DNA of 64,000 nucleotides. Source: Domibacillus indicus. GTDB taxonomy: Bacteria > Bacillota > Bacilli > Bacillales > Domibacillaceae. The notes beneath the pieces are model-generated. The model saw nothing but the letters and a program-made list of their open reading frames with translations, was not told the DNA's origin and searched no databases. Position numbers and translations under genes: made by a program. Positions 23,857-33,383 of the stretch are shown piece by piece. The stretch is from NCBI RefSeq assembly GCF_023715895.1, contig NZ_JAMBOO010000002.1:434001-498000 (forward strand), given 5' to 3'. Positions within the stretch are counted from its first letter, which is position 1; every line of letters starts with the position of its first letter.

Positions 23857-24603
23857 ATGAAGCTGGATATTATCGGAGACATACACGGCTGTTTCGATGA
23901 GTTTCATATGCTTACGCATACGCTTGGATACAAATGGGACGAAGGTATCCCTATTCATCCGGATGGGCGGACGCTGGCTTTTGTCGGCGACTTAACCGAC
24001 CGGGGCCCGGATTCGGTCCGGGTAATGGACGTTGTCTGCCGGCTGTTTGAAGAGCAAAATGCCCTTTTTGTGCCAGGCAACCACTGCAATAAGCTGTACC
24101 GGTATTTTCTTGGCAACAACGTTCAGGAAACACACGGACTGGAAACAACAGTGGCAGAGCTTGATTCCATGCCTGCCAATGAATACCGCCTGCTTAGAAA
24201 ACGGTTCCTGTCTATGTATGAAGAGTCACCGCTCTATCACGTGCTTGAAGACCGGCGGCTTGTGATTGCTCACGCCGGGATACGTGCCGACTATATTGGC
24301 CGATTTGATGCGCGTGTAAAAACGTTTGTGCTTTACGGAGACATTACAGGTGAAAAACATCCGGATGGCTCCCCTGTCCGCCGCGACTGGGCAAAAAAGT
24401 ACGTAGGAGATGCATATGTTGTGTACGGCCATACGCCTGTCAGCGCGCCGCGCGCGATCGGCAACACCATCAATATCGACACCGGCTGTGTATTTGGCGG
24501 CAAGCTGACCGCACTGCGCTGGCCGGAGCGTGAAATCCTATCGGTGGATTCCCAGCAGCCGCTCGTTCGAGAAAAATTCCGTTCATTCAGCGATGTTTCA
24601 TAA
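23857..24603 (+). CDS. prpE: Bis(5'-nucleosyl)-tetraphosphatase PrpE (248 aa)
   Basis: Metallophosphatase of the PPP family: GDIHGC (7-12), GDLTDRG (~44-50) and GNHCNKL (~75-81), followed by HAGI (~136) and GHTPV (~190). The normally strict GNHD/E motif reads GNHC here, as in PrpE. In B. subtilis PrpE hydrolyses symmetric Ap4A and affects spore germination. Start ATG 23857 after GGGGAGC. Convergent to the pseudouridine synthase gene, with a shared terminator. Confidence 0.88.
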   Translation: MKLDIIGDIHGCFDEFHMLTHTLGYKWDEGIPIHPDGRTLAFVGDLTDRGPDSVRVMDVVCRLFEEQNALFVPGNHCNKLYRYFLGNNVQETHGLETTVAELDSMPANEYRLLRKRFLSMYEESPLYHVLEDRRLVIAHAGIRADYIGRFDARVKTFVLYGDITGEKHPDGSPVRRDWAKKYVGDAYVVYGHTPVSAPRAIGNTINIDTGCVFGGKLTALRWPEREILSVDSQQPLVREKFRSFSDVS

Positions 24604-24640
24604 AAAAACCCGGGTTCCATAGTGGAACCCGGTTTTTTCT
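24602..24640. terminator. Bidirectional terminator
   Basis: AACCCGGGTTCC-atagt-GGAACCCGGTT hairpin with T/A runs on both sides, between convergent genes. Confidence 0.9.
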
Positions 24641-25544
24641 ATATAACCATATTTTTCATATCCATTGGCATGGGCATTGTAAGATCGACAGGCGCGCCTG
24701 TTACAGGATGGTGAAACGACAGCGATCCGCAGTGAAGTGCCTGCCTGTTTATACGGCTCCTGCTGCCTCCATATAAATCATCGCCTGCAAGCGGATGACC
24801 AACATGGGCAAGATGAACACGAATCTGGTGCGTCCGCCCGGTTTCCGGCTTAACAGCCACATGGGCAAAATCATCGTACTGCAGGATCACTTTGTAAACC
24901 GTCCGGGCATATTGGCCGTCCTCACGCACCATTCGTTCGATAATGCTGTCGTCCCGGCGGCCAATCGGCGCTTCCACAAAACCGGATGCCTGCTCAAAAA
25001 CACCCTCCGCAAGTGCTTCATACTGACGGAACACCTTTTTTTGCTTTTGCATCTCAGACATTAAATGATGCACGTATCGGTTTTTCGCCGCAAGGACAAT
25101 CCCTGATGTGTCGCGGTCCAGCCGGGTAACGACGTGTGCCGTTGCCTGCAGCCCCTGCTCCCTATACAGCCAGAGCAGGCCGGATGCAAGCGAGCCGGAT
25201 GGATGCTCGCGGGACGGAATCGTGTTCATGCCCGCCGGCTTGGCGACAGCGATCAGCGCTTCATCCTCAAATAAAACCGGAAGATCGACCGGCTCCGCTT
25301 CGAGTCCGCCTGATGGTACTTCGGGCGGAAACACTACCCGTACGGCATCTCCTGCGGATAACACATGGCGGACATTTACTTCGCGGCCATTTACTTCAAT
25401 CAGCCCGCCGGTAAATTTAATATCCGTTAAAGCACGCTTAGAGATCTCCTTTTGCGCTAAAAAGGTTCGGAGCAGTAGTCCATCCTCATCCGCAGTCCAG
25501 CACAATTCAAATGGCTTTCCATTAACTGCTGACAAAGGAATCAT
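24639..25544 (-). CDS. yjbO: RluD-family RNA pseudouridine synthase, YjbO type (301 aa)
   Basis: S4-like N-terminal domain ([19 protein letters not shown]) and a catalytic domain with the RluA/RluD signature [15 protein letters not shown] holding the catalytic Asp, plus [25 protein letters not shown] (quoted in part: GRTHQIRVH). Isomerises uridine in rRNA or tRNA; the exact site is unknown. Start 25544 after AAAAGGG; it overlaps the end of nadK by 23 bp, so translation is coupled. Last gene of the minus-strand yjbL-relQ-nadK-yjbO run. Confidence 0.92.
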   Translation of the reverse strand: MIPLSAVNGKPFELCWTADEDGLLLRTFLAQKEISKRALTDIKFTGGLIEVNGREVNVRHVLSAGDAVRVVFPPEVPSGGLEAEPVDLPVLFEDEALIAVAKPAGMNTIPSREHPSGSLASGLLWLYREQGLQATAHVVTRLDRDTSGIVLAAKNRYVHHLMSEMQKQKKVFRQYEALAEGVFEQASGFVEAPIGRRDDSIIERMVREDGQYARTVYKVILQYDDFAHVAVKPETGRTHQIRVHLAHVGHPLAGDDLYGGSRSRINRQALHCGSLSFHHPVTGAPVDLTMPMPMDMKNMVI

Positions 25545-26316
25545 GCACCCTTTTCCAAAATGGGAACGGCCGGAAGCGGGCAAAACGGATTTTTTCTGTG
25601 GCAACACGATATTGAATGGATTTTACATCTTTATGCAAAATTGTTAAGTGATCAATGGTCACTAAAAAATCCGGCCGGTTAACCGGTTTTAAAATACACG
25701 TATGGTGAGCCGGCAAAATGAGCGGTGAGCCAACAGTCCGGAACACACGGTTGTTGATCGATGCCATTTCCGCCAGCTGCAGGGCACGGATTGACGGATG
25801 CAAAATAGCTCCGCCAAGCGCTTTATTGTAGGCTGTGCTGCCAGATGGCGTTGATACGCACAAGCCATCGCCGCGAAAACGCTCAAACTGCTCGCCGCGA
25901 ATTTCCACATCCATTACGAGTGTTCCATCCACACTTTTGACGGTTGATTCATTCAAGGCCAAATAGCGTGTTTCTTTACCTCCATCCTGATAGCGGATAA
26001 TCGCTTCAAGAAGTGGATATTCAATGATCTGATAGGGCGTCCGCGCAATGGCGATTACCAGCTTCTCAATTTCATCCGGTGTCCAGTCCGCATAAAAACC
26101 AAGATGCCCCGTATGTACCCCGACAAATGCCGTTTTATCAAGACGTCCATTATACCGGTGAAACGCGTAGAGAAGCGTTCCATCTCCGCCAACCGAAATG
26201 ACGATATCCGGCTCGCTTTCATCGTATGTTAATTTAAAATCCGTCAGGTAATTACGGATTTTATGCATTAATGCATTGGACTTGGCGTCCCCTTTTGATG
26301 TAATCGCAAACTTCAT
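25522..26316 (-). CDS. nadK: NAD kinase (264 aa)
   Basis: ATP-NAD kinase fold with GGDGTLL (43-49), the NE/D-like ALNESTVK (~119-126) and the glycine-rich [16 protein letters not shown] (~155-170). Phosphorylates NAD to NADP. The same gene order with relQ upstream is found in B. subtilis (nadF/ppnKA). Starts 27 bp after relQ. Confidence 0.95.
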   Translation of the reverse strand: MKFAITSKGDAKSNALMHKIRNYLTDFKLTYDESEPDIVISVGGDGTLLYAFHRYNGRLDKTAFVGVHTGHLGFYADWTPDEIEKLVIAIARTPYQIIEYPLLEAIIRYQDGGKETRYLALNESTVKSVDGTLVMDVEIRGEQFERFRGDGLCVSTPSGSTAYNKALGGAILHPSIRALQLAEMASINNRVFRTVGSPLILPAHHTCILKPVNRPDFLVTIDHLTILHKDVKSIQYRVATEKIRFARFRPFPFWKRVHDSFVSS

Positions 26317-26342
26317 TCTGCCTCACCCCTGCCGTTTAGTAG

Positions 26343-26960
26343 TCATTCTTTTTTCTTTGTGAAAAACAGCTGCGCTTCCTGGATCTCTTCTCGAATCAAG
26401 GACATTTCCTCGTCCAGCCGGAAAGCGGCCTCTGCCGCACGCTGCAGCCTTGTTTGAATTTCTTCCGGAAAATCGCCATTGTATTTATAATTCAGCGAAT
26501 GCTCAATGGTCGCCCAGAAATTCATGGCAAGCGTTCTGATTTGAATTTCAGCGAGCAGCTTTCTTTCCCCGTGAATGGTCTGTACCGGATATTCAATGAC
26601 TACATGATAGGATCTGTAGCCGCTTGGCTTTTTATGGGAAATATAATCTTTTTCTTCAACGATTTTAAAATCTTTCCGCTTGCGCAAAATCTCTACAACG
26701 ATTTTAATATCATCCACAAACTGGCACATCATGCGCAGCCCGGCAATGTCCTGCATATCCTGCTGGATGCGTTCCCTTGGAATTCGTTTCGTTTCCATTT
26801 TATCTAAGATGCTTGGAACCGGCTTTACCCGTCCTGTCACAAATTCGATTGGTGAACGGTCGTCTTCCAGTGTAAACTGCTTGCGAATGCCGCGCAGCTT
26901 CACTTTTAATTCCTCTACCGCCTGCTTGTACGGTACTAAAAACTCATCCCAGTTGTCCAT
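26343..26960 (-). CDS. relQ: Small alarmone synthetase RelQ/SasB (205 aa)
   Basis: Single-domain RelA/SpoT synthetase: GRVKPVPSILDKMETK (~44-59), DIAGLRMMCQF (~72-82), SGYRSYHVVIE (~113-123) and EIQIRTLAMNFWATIEHSLNYK near 138-159 (quoted in part). It lacks the hydrolase and TGS/ACT domains. Makes (p)ppGpp/pGpp from GTP or GDP; in B. subtilis it forms an allosterically activated tetramer induced under cell-wall stress. Starts 15 bp after yjbL. Confidence 0.94.
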   Translation of the reverse strand: MDNWDEFLVPYKQAVEELKVKLRGIRKQFTLEDDRSPIEFVTGRVKPVPSILDKMETKRIPRERIQQDMQDIAGLRMMCQFVDDIKIVVEILRKRKDFKIVEEKDYISHKKPSGYRSYHVVIEYPVQTIHGERKLLAEIQIRTLAMNFWATIEHSLNYKYNGDFPEEIQTRLQRAAEAAFRLDEEMSLIREEIQEAQLFFTKKKE

Positions 26961-26975
26961 GCACGGTGTCCTCCA

Positions 26976-27356
26976 TTAGCGCTGTTCGGCGAAAAAAACA
27001 CGTTCCACTTTCTCTACCATTTCTTCGCCGTAGTTGCTGTTTCCTTCGATGTTGACAAGCAGATCGCTCATTTCCTCATGAAATGAGGCAAGCAGAAATG
27101 TACCGTCCGCTCCGGCTGCTTCAACCGGGTGTCCGCCGTCAATCGCTCTCTTTACTTCTTCCCACGTACTCTCGTGTACATATAGATAAACATAGCCCGG
27201 CTCTGCTTCCGCCAGATACACAAAAGCCGCGGCGTCTGAATCGGTAATCACCTGGGAGACCGGCTTTAAGTGTGTGACCTGTACCTCTTCCTCTGATAAA
27301 AGACGAAGCGTTTCGCCTGCCCATTCTGTTTTTGTAAAATGCCATTTCGTTCTCAT
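26976..27356 (-). CDS. yjbL: UPF0738 protein YjbL (126 aa)
   Basis: Uncharacterised family conserved directly upstream of relQ in Bacillus. Mixed alpha/beta with no membrane segment; VYLAEAEPGYVYLYVHE (~68-84) is a clear strand-turn-strand. RBS AAAGGAGAAG before ATG 27356. First gene of the operon. Function unknown; tight linkage to relQ is the only hint. Confidence 0.85.
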   Translation of the reverse strand: MRTKWHFTKTEWAGETLRLLSEEEVQVTHLKPVSQVITDSDAAAFVYLAEAEPGYVYLYVHESTWEEVKRAIDGGHPVEAAGADGTFLLASFHEEMSDLLVNIEGNSNYGEEMVEKVERVFFAEQR

Positions 27357-27486
27357 TCTTCACTTCTCCTTTACAACAACCGTTCATTCAAAACTTCGTA
27401 AACATTTTACCACATTTTACTCTTTCAAACACGGTTCGAACAGGATACAATAAAAGAAGAACATTATGGAAAATGAGGCGGACACG

Positions 27487-28059
27487 ATGAAGGAAGAAAT
27501 TGAAATTGAATTTAAATGTGTGGTTACAAAAACACAGTTTGATCAGCTTGTCGCCGCTTTTAATCCAGGACCTTTTCAACAGCAGTCCAACCACTATTTT
27601 GATACACCAGATTTTTTGCTTAAAGAAGCCGGCGCCGCGCTTCGCATCCGTGAAAAGGGCGGACGAGCGGAAATGACGCTGAAAGAACCAGCAGATACAG
27701 GTCTTTTAGAATCAACGGTTTCATTATCACAACTTGAAGTGAAGGACGCCTTAGCCGGCACCCTTCCTGATAATAAAGTCATCAGCCGGGCGGCTGGCCG
27801 CGCTGGCGCGGCCGATTTCGCTCACTTTGGCACACTTTCAACAACACGGGCAGAGATGGCTTACGAAGGCGGCCTGCTCGTGTTTGACCATAGCACGTAT
27901 CTCGGGCAGGAAGATTACGAGATTGAATATGAAGCAAAGGATGCTTCTGGAGAAGATGTTTTTTATCAGCTTTTGAAGAAATATGGCATCGACTACACAC
28001 CGGCAGAAAATAAAATCCGCCGTTTCTATCACGCACTTACACAACATGGGGGAAACTAA
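27487..28059 (+). CDS. yjbK: CYTH-domain protein YjbK, triphosphate tunnel fold (190 aa)
   Basis: Begins with the CYTH signature ExExK (KEEIEIEFKC), followed by HYFDTPDFLL, ALRIREKGGRAEMTLKEP and EIEYEAKD, the acidic/basic strands lining the triphosphate tunnel. Family members hydrolyse tripolyphosphate or act on thiamine triphosphate or nucleotides. The adjacent alarmone synthetase operon is divergent; no proven link. ATG 27487 chosen after GAGGCGG over a longer ORF. Confidence 0.86.
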   Translation: MKEEIEIEFKCVVTKTQFDQLVAAFNPGPFQQQSNHYFDTPDFLLKEAGAALRIREKGGRAEMTLKEPADTGLLESTVSLSQLEVKDALAGTLPDNKVISRAAGRAGAADFAHFGTLSTTRAEMAYEGGLLVFDHSTYLGQEDYEIEYEAKDASGEDVFYQLLKKYGIDYTPAENKIRRFYHALTQHGGN

Positions 28060-28063
28060 CAAC

Positions 28064-28690
28064 GTGGATACAAACTTTTTCAACACGATGATCAACACGA
28101 CTGTCGCTAAAGCCGCTGGAACAGGAACCACTTCTCCATTTTCTTCTGTCGCTGGGACAGGCAATGTGTTTGGCTCTATTTTGCAGCAGGCGCTTGCGCA
28201 GGGTCTTGAAATTATTCAAGCCGGGACCTCCGCTTCTGTAAGTGCCGCTTCTTCTGCAGCATCTGCACCAGCCCTCTTCACAAAAGCCGGCGCCGACATT
28301 GCAGCCGCACCTAAAACAGATTTTGATAATATCATTACTCGGGCTGCCGAGAAGTACAATGTTCCGAAAAAATTGATCCAATCTGTGATTAAACAGGAAT
28401 CCAATTTTAACCCGAATGCCGTCAGCTACGCGGGCGCTTCAGGGCTTATGCAGTTAATGCCGGGCACTGCAAGCTACCTCGGTGTTAAAGATTCAATGAA
28501 CCCAGAACAAAACGTATTTGGCGGAACGAAATATTTACGCCAAATGCTCGATATGTTTGATGGAGACATTTCCCTTGCGCTCGCTGCATATAATGCAGGG
28601 CCGGGCAACGTAAAGAAGTATGGCGGCATCCCGCCATTCAATGAAACACAAAACTATGTAAAAAAGATCACCGGCTACTACAATGCGTAG
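28064..28690 (+). CDS. cwlQ: Lytic transglycosylase/muramidase CwlQ (YjbJ, 208 aa)
   Basis: N-terminal Ala/Thr/Ser-rich region (1-~85) and a C-terminal SLT domain: catalytic Glu112 in IKQESNFNPNAVS, GLMQLMPGTA, and LALAAYNAGPGNVKKYGG. B. subtilis CwlQ has both lytic transglycosylase and muramidase activity on peptidoglycan. Start GTG 28064, 5 bp after the yjbK stop with GGGGGAA upstream. No classic signal peptide is visible at this start. Stop is TAG. Confidence 0.86.
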   Translation: MDTNFFNTMINTTVAKAAGTGTTSPFSSVAGTGNVFGSILQQALAQGLEIIQAGTSASVSAASSAASAPALFTKAGADIAAAPKTDFDNIITRAAEKYNVPKKLIQSVIKQESNFNPNAVSYAGASGLMQLMPGTASYLGVKDSMNPEQNVFGGTKYLRQMLDMFDGDISLALAAYNAGPGNVKKYGGIPPFNETQNYVKKITGYYNA

Positions 28691-28809
28691 AGCCGGTTTT
28701 TTTAAAGAAAAGGAATGTTTTGGAGATATGCCCTCAATCCTATCATTTGTTTTATGTCGAAAGCCTTGTTAAAATGAAGATACATTACGAGGAAAAAGGA
28801 GTAACGTTT

Positions 28810-29208
28810 ATGGCCGAGCAATCCAATGTTCCATACGACATCATTGGCGGGAAACAGCTTTCAGAACTGGTGGACGTTTTTTACAGCCGCGTTTCGCAGC
28901 ATCCGGATCTTGCGCCGATTTTTCCCGACGATTTAACCGAAACTGCCCGAAAGCAGAAACAATTTCTAACTCAATTTCTAGGTGGACCAAGCCTTTATAC
29001 AGATGAACACGGGCACCCGATGCTCCGGGCACGCCATTTGCCTTTCCCTATTACGCCAGCACGCGCAGAAGCCTGGCTGGAGTGCATGAATGCGGCAATG
29101 GATGATGTGCATTTAACCGGTGAATTGCGTGTTTTCTTTTTTGAACGACTTAAACAAACGGCGTTTCATATGGTGAACCAGCCGGATGATAAGGGTGATG
29201 CTTTGTGA
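28810..29208 (+). CDS. yjbI: Group II truncated haemoglobin YjbI (132 aa)
   Basis: 2-over-2 globin: short helix A, SELVDVFYSRVSQHPDLAPIFP, QFLGGPSLYTDEHGHPMLRARHLPFPIT (quoted in parts), with the proximal His in the RARHLPF segment and the conserved Trp in AEAWL. Length and motif match the group II globin of B. subtilis, where it lies next to spxH/yjbH; that globin and YjbH function in disulphide/oxidative stress. ATG 28810 after AAAAGGAG. Its stop overlaps the spxH start (GTGA). Confidence 0.9.
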   Translation: MAEQSNVPYDIIGGKQLSELVDVFYSRVSQHPDLAPIFPDDLTETARKQKQFLTQFLGGPSLYTDEHGHPMLRARHLPFPITPARAEAWLECMNAAMDDVHLTGELRVFFFERLKQTAFHMVNQPDDKGDAL

Positions 29209-30032
29209 ATTCGATGCAACTGCCTGAACGTATTTGCTCTGCCCGGCAAAAGCCGCTCGAACTCTATGTATTTATTGATCCTTTGTGCCCGGATTGCTGG
29301 GCGCTCGACCCCCTTATTCGGAAGCTGCAAGTAGAATACGGCCATTATTTCAAGTTGAAGCAGGTATTAACCGGCAAGCTGACTGCCTTGAATACAGCTA
29401 AGCCTCTTCTTGCAGTCGAGCAAAGCGGGCTTGCCTGCGAGGAATCCGTCTGGGAGGAAGAGACTATCGAATCTCCTTTTCTTGCATCTATTGCCATCAA
29501 AGCAGCTGAGCTGCAAGGAAAACGGGCCGGCAGTAAGTTCCTCCGGAGAATCCAGGAGCAATTATTTTTAGATAAAGAGAATGTCGCAGATATAGCTGTG
29601 TTAACCCGCTGTGCTGAAGAGGCGGGGCTCGACAAAAGCGAGTTTTTAAATGATATTTATTCAGCTGGTGCCACAAAAGCCTTTCAAAGTGATTTAGCGG
29701 TCACATGTGAAATGGATGTGGACGAAGCGCCGACGATCGTATTTTTTAATGAACGCATTGAAGATGAAGGTATTAAAATTGCTGGCCTTTACTCCTATGA
29801 TATTTACGTACAAATTTTGCAGGAAATTCTAGAAGAAATACCAGAACCGCTTGACCCGCCTTCACTTGAAGAATTTATGCAATACTTTCGCATTGCGGCT
29901 ACAAGTGAAATAAGAGGCGTTTATGATTGGACCGACAGCCAGACAGAATGCGAAATGAAAAAACTGCTTCTGCAGCGAAAAGTCCGCAGGATCTATACGA
30001 AGCACGGCACTTTTTGGGAATATATTCAGTAA
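29205..30032 (+). CDS. spxH: ClpXP adaptor SpxH (YjbH, 275 aa)
   Basis: DsbA-like thioredoxin fold with CPDC active-site-like motif in FIDPLCPDCWALDP (~24-37), the helical insertion, and a C-terminal helical part. SpxH presents Spx to ClpXP for degradation; aggregation of SpxH under disulphide stress stabilises Spx. Start GTG 29205 overlaps the globin stop by 4 bp. Spx itself is encoded 4.2 kb away (34239), mecA too. Confidence 0.92.
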   Translation: MNSMQLPERICSARQKPLELYVFIDPLCPDCWALDPLIRKLQVEYGHYFKLKQVLTGKLTALNTAKPLLAVEQSGLACEESVWEEETIESPFLASIAIKAAELQGKRAGSKFLRRIQEQLFLDKENVADIAVLTRCAEEAGLDKSEFLNDIYSAGATKAFQSDLAVTCEMDVDEAPTIVFFNERIEDEGIKIAGLYSYDIYVQILQEILEEIPEPLDPPSLEEFMQYFRIAATSEIRGVYDWTDSQTECEMKKLLLQRKVRRIYTKHGTFWEYIQ

Positions 30033-30033
30033 A

Positions 30034-30064
30034 AACGCCAGCATCGGATGCTGGTGTTTTTTTT
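30034..30064 (+). terminator. Terminator of the yjbK-cwlQ-yjbI-spxH run
   Basis: ACGCCAGCATC / GATGCTGGTGT hairpin followed by T8. A second short hairpin AGC-CCGC-cgaa-GCGG-GCT follows at 30081-30100. Confidence 0.85.
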
Positions 30065-30278
30065 GCATCCAAATAGAAAAAGCCCCGCCGAAGCGGAGCT
30101 CTTTCTTACGAACAAAGGGGATGGGAGAAATTTTTCACGGTCAAACAAAGGGGTATATGTTTGTTTGTGATCAACTTCACGACCTCATCGTACCATGTGT
30201 GGCACATTTTTTGCAAGGAATGACCCTTCAATTCACAAAATCGACATAATAATGGATTTGACAGCGTTAACTTACAAA

Positions 30279-32093
30279 TTAACCCAGTAATTTCTCCATT
30301 TCATCCAGTGTTTCCTCAAACACACGGCAGGCTGCTTCAATTGGACCTGCTTCCGTCATATCAACGCCTGCACGCTTTAATACTTCAATTGGATCCGCAG
30401 AGCTTCCTGCTTTTAAGAACTCATTAATGTACCGCTGGGCAGCCGGCTCGCCATCTTTTAAAATTTGTGAAGACAGCGCAATCGCTGCACTTAAGCCCGT
30501 CGCATACTGATATACGTAATAGTTATAATAGAAATGCGGAATGCGTGCCCATTCAAGTGCAATTTCTTCATCAATAACCATATCATCACCGAAATACTTT
30601 TTATTCAGTGCGTAATAAGCTTCACTTAAGCCGTCTGCTGTCAGTGCTTCTCCCTTTTGCGCTTTTTCATGAATCAGGTGTTCAAATTCTGCAAACATCG
30701 TCTGGCGAAAAATCGTGCCGCGGAATGTTTCAAGAAAATGATTCAGCAAGTAAATGCGTTTTTTCTCATCGTCTGTTGCTTTCAGCAAATAATCATTTAA
30801 AATGGATTCATTGCACGTAGAAGCCACTTCTGCCACGAAAATAGAGTAGTCCCCATAAATATACGGCTGGCTCGCACGTGTATAATAGCTGTGAATGCTG
30901 TGCCCAAATTCATGAGCAAGTGTAAACAAATTGTTTACATTATCCTGCCAGTTCATCAGAACGTAAGGATTTGTGCCATAAGCACCGGAGGAGTAAGCCC
31001 CGCTTCTTTTTCCTTTATTCTCCACTACATCGACCCAGCGGCTTTCTAACCCTGTCGTTAAAATCTCGATGTATTCTTTTCCGAGCGGCTGTAAACCTTT
31101 TTGAAGAAGATCTTTCGCTTCGTCATACGTTACATCAAACTTGCCTTCTGCTACAAGCGGCGTATACAAATCGTACATATGCAGTTCATCAAGACCAAGT
31201 ACCCGCTTGCGCAGCGCCACATAACGGTGAAGCAGCGGCAGATTTTTGTTAATGGTAGCCACTAAATTGTCGTATACCTCTTCAGGAATATGATTACGTG
31301 ACAGTGCTGCCTCTCGCGCGCTGTTATAATGGCGTACACTTGCAGAAAAATTATCCCGTTTCACCTGGCCGGATAGCGTGGAAGCAAATGTATTTTTAAA
31401 TTTTCCATAGGTGGCATACACGGCTTTAAAAGCTTCCTCTCGAACACGGCGGTCCGATGACTCAAGAAACCGCACGTAGTTGCCGTGTGTAATTTGTACA
31501 CTTTCTCCGTTTTCATCCTGGATAACCGGAAATTCCAGGTCAGCATTATTCAGCATTCCAAATGTTGCACTCGATGAGCCTAATACATCTGATGCCTGCG
31601 CCAGTAAATTCTCTTCTGTTGCAGACAGAACATGCGGACGCTGCTTATTTAAGTCATCCAGCACTTTCTTGTACAATTGGAGCGGCTCATGGGATGCGAC
31701 AAACCCGTTTACTTTTTCTTCGTCAATCGACAAAATTTCAGGATCGGCAAACGAAAGCGCTCCTGCAATTTGCGTATACAGCATTTTAGCCCGGTCATTC
31801 ATGCCCTGGTAATGGGCGTTTTGAGTATCTTCATCGTAGCGCATATGCGCATACGTATATAGACGGCCCATCCGCTCAAGCAGAACATCCTGCCAGGAGA
31901 AAAAGGCATACATCTGCTCTGCACTTTCATCAAGGGTCCCTCTATAGGAAGAGGCTTCTCCTGCAAGTGTCTGAAGCGCTTTAAATTCCTTCTCCCACTC
32001 TTCATCCGTTACAAAAATATCTTCAAGACGCCATTTCAGCTCCTCCGGCACCTCAGAACGTGCCGGAAGCTGTTTTACTGCATTTTCTGCCAT
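30279..32093 (-). CDS. pepF: Oligoendopeptidase F (604 aa)
   Basis: M3 zinc metallopeptidase: HEFGHSIHSYY supplies the HExxH zinc site (~residues 388-392), with the third ligand Glu in the following EVASTCNESIL helix. N-terminal helical domain WRLEDIFVTDEEW is typical. Cytoplasmic; degrades 7-17-residue peptides, likely including peptides imported by Opp encoded nearby. Start 32093 lies 9 nt after GGAGG. About 170 bp with no gene separates it from the spxH terminators. Confidence 0.94.
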   Translation of the reverse strand: MAENAVKQLPARSEVPEELKWRLEDIFVTDEEWEKEFKALQTLAGEASSYRGTLDESAEQMYAFFSWQDVLLERMGRLYTYAHMRYDEDTQNAHYQGMNDRAKMLYTQIAGALSFADPEILSIDEEKVNGFVASHEPLQLYKKVLDDLNKQRPHVLSATEENLLAQASDVLGSSSATFGMLNNADLEFPVIQDENGESVQITHGNYVRFLESSDRRVREEAFKAVYATYGKFKNTFASTLSGQVKRDNFSASVRHYNSAREAALSRNHIPEEVYDNLVATINKNLPLLHRYVALRKRVLGLDELHMYDLYTPLVAEGKFDVTYDEAKDLLQKGLQPLGKEYIEILTTGLESRWVDVVENKGKRSGAYSSGAYGTNPYVLMNWQDNVNNLFTLAHEFGHSIHSYYTRASQPYIYGDYSIFVAEVASTCNESILNDYLLKATDDEKKRIYLLNHFLETFRGTIFRQTMFAEFEHLIHEKAQKGEALTADGLSEAYYALNKKYFGDDMVIDEEIALEWARIPHFYYNYYVYQYATGLSAAIALSSQILKDGEPAAQRYINEFLKAGSSADPIEVLKRAGVDMTEAGPIEAACRVFEETLDEMEKLLG

Positions 32094-32161
32094 CTCCAAA
32101 AACCTCCTTTTATGTATATAACCATTCTCCTTCCTTATTATATAATCCTTTGTTTTTCATC

Positions 32162-33280
32162 TCAAAAAATCAGCTTGTCTAAAACAGTCTCCCCGAATAC
32201 CTCTGTAAAGGCTTTTTCTTTTTCCAGCTTCACACCGAGCGAAGGGCTGTCCAAAGAAAGCGGATTTCTGATTACATCCAACAGCGCGGCATATTCTACA
32301 GCGGCCATCTCCGGTGTTTTTCCGCTGGCAAGCGGCAACGGCTGCTCTTTTATATGTCCAAGCTCGATTCGGCGTCGAATAATTTCTTTAGCCGGACGCT
32401 TCTCCAGCTCCAGCAAAAGATAAAACTGCCATTCAATCGGATGATTCCGAATCGCTATGCTGCTGCGGACAGGAAGCCCGATGTGTTCCGGCAGCAAATA
32501 AGGATTACGGCCGGATGCATAAACCGCTTGAAGAAAAGGGTGCCGCTGCCCCCGGTCAAACTAGCAGGTCTGATCGATCCATTTCCGCCTGTAATCAAAA
32601 AAGGTATTCAGGTCAGATACATCTCTTTCGCTGCCCGAAGCGGACGGAGGAAACGCCATGTCTTGAATAGGAATAAAGCGCTGGTGTGCTGCACAAAGTG
32701 TTACCGTAAGCGGAGTGATGTTTTTATATAACGTAAATCCTTTTCGTTCAGGGTCATACGACAAAAAATAAAAGCCCAGCTGAGGGTGAAAACGCAAAAA
32801 CAGCCGCTGAAAAGGCGTCAGCTTTACGCAGCTCCCTTTCCGCTCAACCGGCTTGCCGCCATATATCCAAAACGGAATCATTCCACGCGCTGTATACTTC
32901 TCTGTCCGCTCCTTAAATAAAGCAGCGGAAATCGAAGAACACTGAAACTCAACCGCTATATTTCCTGTTAAAATGTCCGGGCGCTGATCTCCGCCTGGCA
33001 GACATGCTTCCAATTCTGCTTCTGCTGTTTGGGTAATCCATTGAAATAAGTCTGCTTTTCCGGTTAAATGCCTGGGAGATTCGTGTTCTGAAAATGATTG
33101 GCATAAAGTGTGGGAAATGTGGGCAAAATGTGGAATGTTAACATTCCCTGCTTTAATCATGACAGGGCTGCCACATTGCGGGCAGTAATGCGGAGTATTT
33201 TTTAAACGAAGAGCTAGTGACTTGGCTTCTGTCCCGGCCAATACGACCGGCTTTCCTTGTCGATTCACTGCCGACAGCAT
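32162..33280 (-). pseudogene. coiA: Competence protein CoiA gene interrupted by an in-frame TAG
   Basis: Continuous frame from ATG 33280 (AAAGGAGAGG upstream) to TGA at 32162, about 372 codons, equal to intact CoiA. N-terminal zinc-ribbon-like PHYCPQCGSPVMIKAG and HFAHI, the nuclease-like core RPDILTGNIAVEFQCSSIS (Asp, Glu, Gln) and a C-terminal helical part (YLLPEHIGLPV...EWQFYLLLEL) are all present. Codon 240 is TAG (plus-strand CTA 32561-32563): RKWIDQTC-stop-FDRGQRHPFLQ. There is no frameshift; both sides are in the same frame. CoiA promotes integration of transforming DNA. Either inactivated by one substitution or read through. The truncated 239-aa product retains the nuclease-like core. 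Confidence 0.85.
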
Positions 33281-33355
33281 ACAGATATCCTCTCCTTTCA
33301 TTTTATACGATTCGACAAGCGGGAGGTCACTTCCTTTTTTTTGCAAAAAAAAGCA

Positions 33356-33377
33356 TCCTCTTGACATGTCAAGAGGA
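33356..33377 (-). terminator. Terminator of mecA
   Basis: TCCTCTTGA-catg-TCAAGAGGA perfect inverted repeat followed on the minus strand by a T-run, 7 bp after the mecA stop. Confidence 0.85.
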
Positions 33378-33383
33378 CGCTGG

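Noticed and set aside
32162-32497. C-terminal part of coiA as a separate gene
   Set aside because: No ribosome binding site before its ATG, and the frame is continuous with coiA across one TAG.
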